From: Chloroflexota bacterium | GTDB taxonomy: Bacteria; Chloroflexota; Dehalococcoidia; DSTF01; RBG-16-68-14 | Assembly: GCA_022561355.1 (NCBI GenBank) | Contig: JADFRJ010000028.1 | Span: 1 to 15,934 of the forward strand | DNA length: 15,934 nt | Reading direction: 5' to 3' | Shown here: one piece after another, positions 14,202 through 15,934 of the stretch | Numbering within the stretch: position 1 is the stretch's first letter | How the letters are laid out: each line of letters opens with the position of its first letter | Program-made: the position numbers and the translations under genes | Notes under the pieces: generated by a model | The model's database searches: none | Told to the model about the DNA's origin: nothing | The model's input: the letters and a program-made list of their open reading frames with translations, nothing else

Positions 14202-14566
14202 ACGACCTCCGGGGCGAGCGAAATGATCTTCATGAACTTGTGGTCGCGCAACTCTCGCGCGACTGGCCCGAAGATGCGCGTGCCCAGCGGGTTCTCTTCG
14301 TCCTCGAGAACGACGGCGGCGTTCTCGTCGAACTTGATCGACGAGCCGTCCGGGCGCTGCCAGCCCTTGACCGTGCGTACCACGACGGCCCTGACAACAT
14401 CGCCCTTCTTGATTGCCGATCCGGGCTGAGCCACTTTGACTGAGGCCATGAACACGTCACCCACGCGGGCGTAACGCTTGCGGGTCCCGCCGAGCACCTG
14501 GATGCACATGATCTGGCGTGCGCCGGAGTTGTCCGCGACTGTCAACCGGGTGTACTTCTGGATCAC
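14198..14566 (-). CDS. rplN: 50S ribosomal protein L14
   Basis: L14 binds 23S rRNA at the subunit interface and is a target of the silencing factor RsfS in other bacteria. The 122-residue product is full length: MIQKYTRLTVADNSGARQIM, VLGGTRKRYARVGDV, KKGDVVRAVVVRTVKG, and GTRIFGPVARELRD with the end KIISLAPEVV. The GTG start overlaps the rpsQ stop (GTGA), with GAGG about 10 bases before it within the S17 acidic tail. No unusual features. Confidence 0.98.
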   Translation of the reverse strand: MIQKYTRLTVADNSGARQIMCIQVLGGTRKRYARVGDVFMASVKVAQPGSAIKKGDVVRAVVVRTVKGWQRPDGSSIKFDENAAVVLEDEENPLGTRIFGPVARELRDHKFMKIISLAPEVV

Positions 14567-15267
14567 GCTTTGTCGTCCTCATCTTCCGCTGGCTTTGCCT
14601 CATCAGAAGCGGGTTCCTCGGAACTCGCCTCGACGGCAGTTTCATCTTCGGTACCGGTCTCTTCCGGTGTTTCGTCGCTGGCGGGCTCGTCTTGGGCGGC
14701 GGCTTCTTCGACCGCTGCGGATGCCTCAGGCTCCTCAGCTTCGGTCTCTTCCGGTGTTTCGTCGCTGGCGGGCTCGTCTTGGGCGGCGGCTTCTTCGACC
14801 GCTGCGGATGCCTCAGATTCCTCAGCTTCGGTTTCTCCGGGTTTCTCGTCGCTGGCGGGCTCGTCTTCTGCGACGGCTTCGCTTGCTTCCGCCTCAGGTG
14901 CTTCTACAGCTTCCTGTCCGTCATCCTCCTTGCGAGGTGGCGGAGGAGCAGGCGTTTCCACCTGACGCTGCATGGAGAGGTATTCGCTATCAATCTCGCG
15001 AGGAGCGATGTCGGCCACCTCGCCCCGCCGGAGTACCTCGGCGACGCGCCAGCGCTTGTTACGCGAGTACGGCCGCGTCTCCTCGATGAGGACCGTGTCG
15101 CCGGGCTTAGCGTCGCCCTCGTCGTGCGCGAGGTAGCGCTTGCTCCGCCGGATAACCTTCTTATAGAGGCGGTGCCTAGTGGTGGTCTGCACCATCACAA
15201 CGACGGTCTTGTCCATCTTGTCGCTCATGACGCGGCCAGTCATCGTCTTCCGTTGTCCCTCTGCCAC
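14563..15267 (-). CDS. rpsQ: 30S ribosomal protein S17 with a long repetitive acidic C-terminal extension
   Basis: S17 is a primary binder of the 5' domain of 16S rRNA. Residues 1-87 are a normal S17 OB fold: GRVMSDKMDKTVVVMVQ, RHRLYKKVIRRSKRYLAHDE, GDTVLIEETRPYSRNKRWRV. The protein then continues to 234 residues, where the family is usually 80-110. After PAPPPPRK (107-113) the tail is almost entirely Glu, Asp, Ala, Ser, Thr and Pro. A 29-residue unit recurs at 135-163 and 164-192, with a decayed third at 193-216 (each starts DEPASDE). The frame is open across the repeats and the rplN start overlaps the stop, so the tail is probably translated. The GTG abuts the rpmC stop (TAGGTG). The ATG at codon 9 is a less likely start because the strong ribosome site is upstream of the GTG. 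Function of the tail is unknown. Confidence 0.95.
   Translation of the reverse strand: MAEGQRKTMTGRVMSDKMDKTVVVMVQTTTRHRLYKKVIRRSKRYLAHDEGDAKPGDTVLIEETRPYSRNKRWRVAEVLRRGEVADIAPREIDSEYLSMQRQVETPAPPPPRKEDDGQEAVEAPEAEASEAVAEDEPASDEKPGETEAEESEASAAVEEAAAQDEPASDETPEETEAEEPEASAAVEEAAAQDEPASDETPEETGTEDETAVEASSEEPASDEAKPAEDEDDKA
14656..14880 (-). repeat. 87-bp tandem repeat inside rpsQ
   Basis: Two copies, 14656-14742 and 14743-14829, differ at only 2 of 87 bases (CAGGCTCC versus CAGATTCC on the plus strand). A third, partial and diverged copy starts at 14830 in the same phase. The period is 29 codons, so copy-number change keeps the frame. The near identity of the two copies points to recent duplication or ongoing homogenisation. 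Confidence 0.9.
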
Positions 15268-15516
15268 CTACTCCTCCTCCTCCTCCTCGGGCTGAACCGC
15301 CGCTTCGTGAAGTGCAGCGAGTTCGCGCTCGCGTTGGATCGTCTTAATCTGCGCCAGCTTGGTCCTCACCTTACGCGGCTGCGCGGTGTTCGCGAGCTGG
15401 CGTGTGGTGAGCTGGAGCCGGGTCGTGAAGAGTTCGCGATAGGTCTCCTCGAGTTCCTTCGCTAGGTCCTCGTCGGAGAGTTCGCGTAGCTCGGCAACTT
15501 GTTGCTTCGCTGGCAT
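15268..15516 (-). CDS. rpmC: 50S ribosomal protein L29 with hexaglutamate end
   Basis: L29 is a two-helix protein beside the exit tunnel that, with L23, forms part of the trigger factor and SRP docking area. The 82-residue product has LRELSDEDLAKELEETYREL, the LFTTRLQLTTRQLANTAQP stretch and RKVRTKLAQIKTI, as usual. Its end is unusual: after AALHEAAVQP comes six Glu, written as six identical GAG codons, so it exceeds the common 60-70 residues. The ATG follows the rplP stop by 2 bases. The stop directly abuts the rpsQ GTG. Confidence 0.97.
   Translation of the reverse strand: MPAKQQVAELRELSDEDLAKELEETYRELFTTRLQLTTRQLANTAQPRKVRTKLAQIKTIQRERELAALHEAAVQPEEEEEE
15271..15288 (-). promoter_or_regulatory. 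(GAG)6 run: last codons of rpmC and iterated ribosome binding site for rpsQ
   Basis: Six GAG triplets immediately precede the rpmC TAG, and rpsQ's GTG follows that stop. The run contains overlapping GGAGG matches in several registers 5-15 bases before the GTG, so it can pair with the anti-Shine-Dalgarno end of 16S rRNA. It is also a triplet repeat open to slippage. Confidence 0.7.
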
Positions 15517-15518
15517 CC

Positions 15519-15934
15519 CTACAACTCCTGGTGTTCTCGATTGACGAATCGCGTCTTCACAGGCAGTTTGTGCGCGGCGAGGCGCATCGCCTCGCGCGCC
15601 AGCTCCTCACGGACACCGGCGACTTCAAACAGCATACGGCCACGCCTGACCACGGATACCCAGAACTCGACTGGGCCCTTGCCCTTCCCCTGGCGGGTCT
15701 CTGCGGGCTTCTTGGAGACTGGCTTGTCCGGGAAGATCCTGATCCAGACCTTGCCTCCACGGCGCAACTCGTGCGTGATCGCGCGCCTAGCGGCCTCGAT
15801 CTGGCGGGCGGTGACCCAGGCGTTGTCCAGCGACTGCAGGCCGAACTGGCCGAACGAGACCTTGTTGCCGGTGTTTGCCATGCCTCTGCGGCGGCCTCGG
15901 TGCGCCTTGCGCCACGTTGTCCTCTTCGGTTGCA
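15519..15934 (-). CDS. rplP: 50S ribosomal protein L16 (start beyond the window)
   Basis: L16 lines the A-site tRNA and peptidyl transferase region and organises the 23S rRNA there. The frame is open to the window edge and reads QPKRTTWRKAHRGRRRGMAN at its beginning, which is the normal L16 N-terminus lacking only the first two or so residues. The ATG at 15881 is therefore internal. Further blocks are FGLQSLDNAWVTARQIEAAR, RGGKVWIRIFPDKP, KPAETRQGKGKG and LAAHKLPVKTRFV, followed by a short NREHQEL end. It precedes rpmC as in the S10 operon. rpsC should follow beyond the edge. Confidence 0.97.
   Translation of the reverse strand, partial: QPKRTTWRKAHRGRRRGMANTGNKVSFGQFGLQSLDNAWVTARQIEAARRAITHELRRGGKVWIRIFPDKPVSKKPAETRQGKGKGPVEFWVSVVRRGRMLFEVAGVREELAREAMRLAAHKLPVKTRFVNREHQEL

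Noticed and set aside
15519..15881. L16 starting at the ATG at 15881
   Set aside because: The same frame continues upstream with QPKRTTWRKAHRGRRRG, the normal L16 N-terminus, so that ATG is internal.
1..15934. tRNA genes, CRISPR arrays, insertion sequences, defence or biosynthetic clusters
   Set aside because: None seen. The genes fill nearly the whole window, the longest gaps are about 50 bases, and the only repeats are the rpsQ tandem repeat, the GAG run and the 17-base pair.

Overview
The window is a high-GC bacterial core-genome segment. It carries the lower S10 operon, the whole spc operon and the whole alpha operon, all on the minus strand, and a short plus-strand stretch of sugar-phosphate metabolism converges on its end. 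The protein families, the order ...rplQ-truA-rplM-rpsI, the frequent GTG starts and the cysteine-bearing S4, S14, L36, L24 and Adk suggest a deep-branching GC-rich bacterium. Chloroflexota (Dehalococcoidia-like) is my best guess, from family resemblance only.

Plus strand, 1-2391: the C-terminal part of a sugar-phosphate nucleotidyltransferase runs into a bifunctional phosphoglucose/phosphomannose isomerase through a GTGA overlap. Together they fit hexose-phosphate interconversion and NDP-sugar supply. Next comes an unrecognised secreted, membrane-anchored protein gene of visibly lower GC. It is flanked by a 17-base imperfect direct repeat and ends 15 bases from the convergent rpsI.

Minus strand, read from 15934 down to 2407: rplP (start beyond the window edge), rpmC, rpsQ, rplN, rplX, rplE, rpsN, rpsH, rplF, rplR, rpsE, rpmD, rplO, secY, adk, map, infA, rpmJ, rpsM, rpsK, rpsD, rpoA, rplQ, truA, a hairpin with a T run, rplM, rpsI. 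Genes overlap or nearly abut, so one or a few long transcripts with extensive translational coupling are likely. The products build the ribosome, translocate (SecY) and mature (Map) new proteins, start translation (IF-1), make the RNA polymerase alpha subunit, modify tRNA (TruA) and balance adenylates (Adk).

The gene content is ordinary and I see no undescribed defence, mobile or biosynthetic system. What stands out is fine structure. Several ribosomal proteins carry long acidic C-terminal tails, most strikingly S17, whose tail is longer than its core and contains an 87-bp tandem repeat. Glu codons in these tails often double as the Shine-Dalgarno sequence of the next gene. L29 ends in six GAG codons immediately before the rpsQ GTG. 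IF-1 has a lysine-rich N-terminal extension. truA lacks any usable start in its own frame and looks frameshifted by one base just after a GTGA-coupled start.
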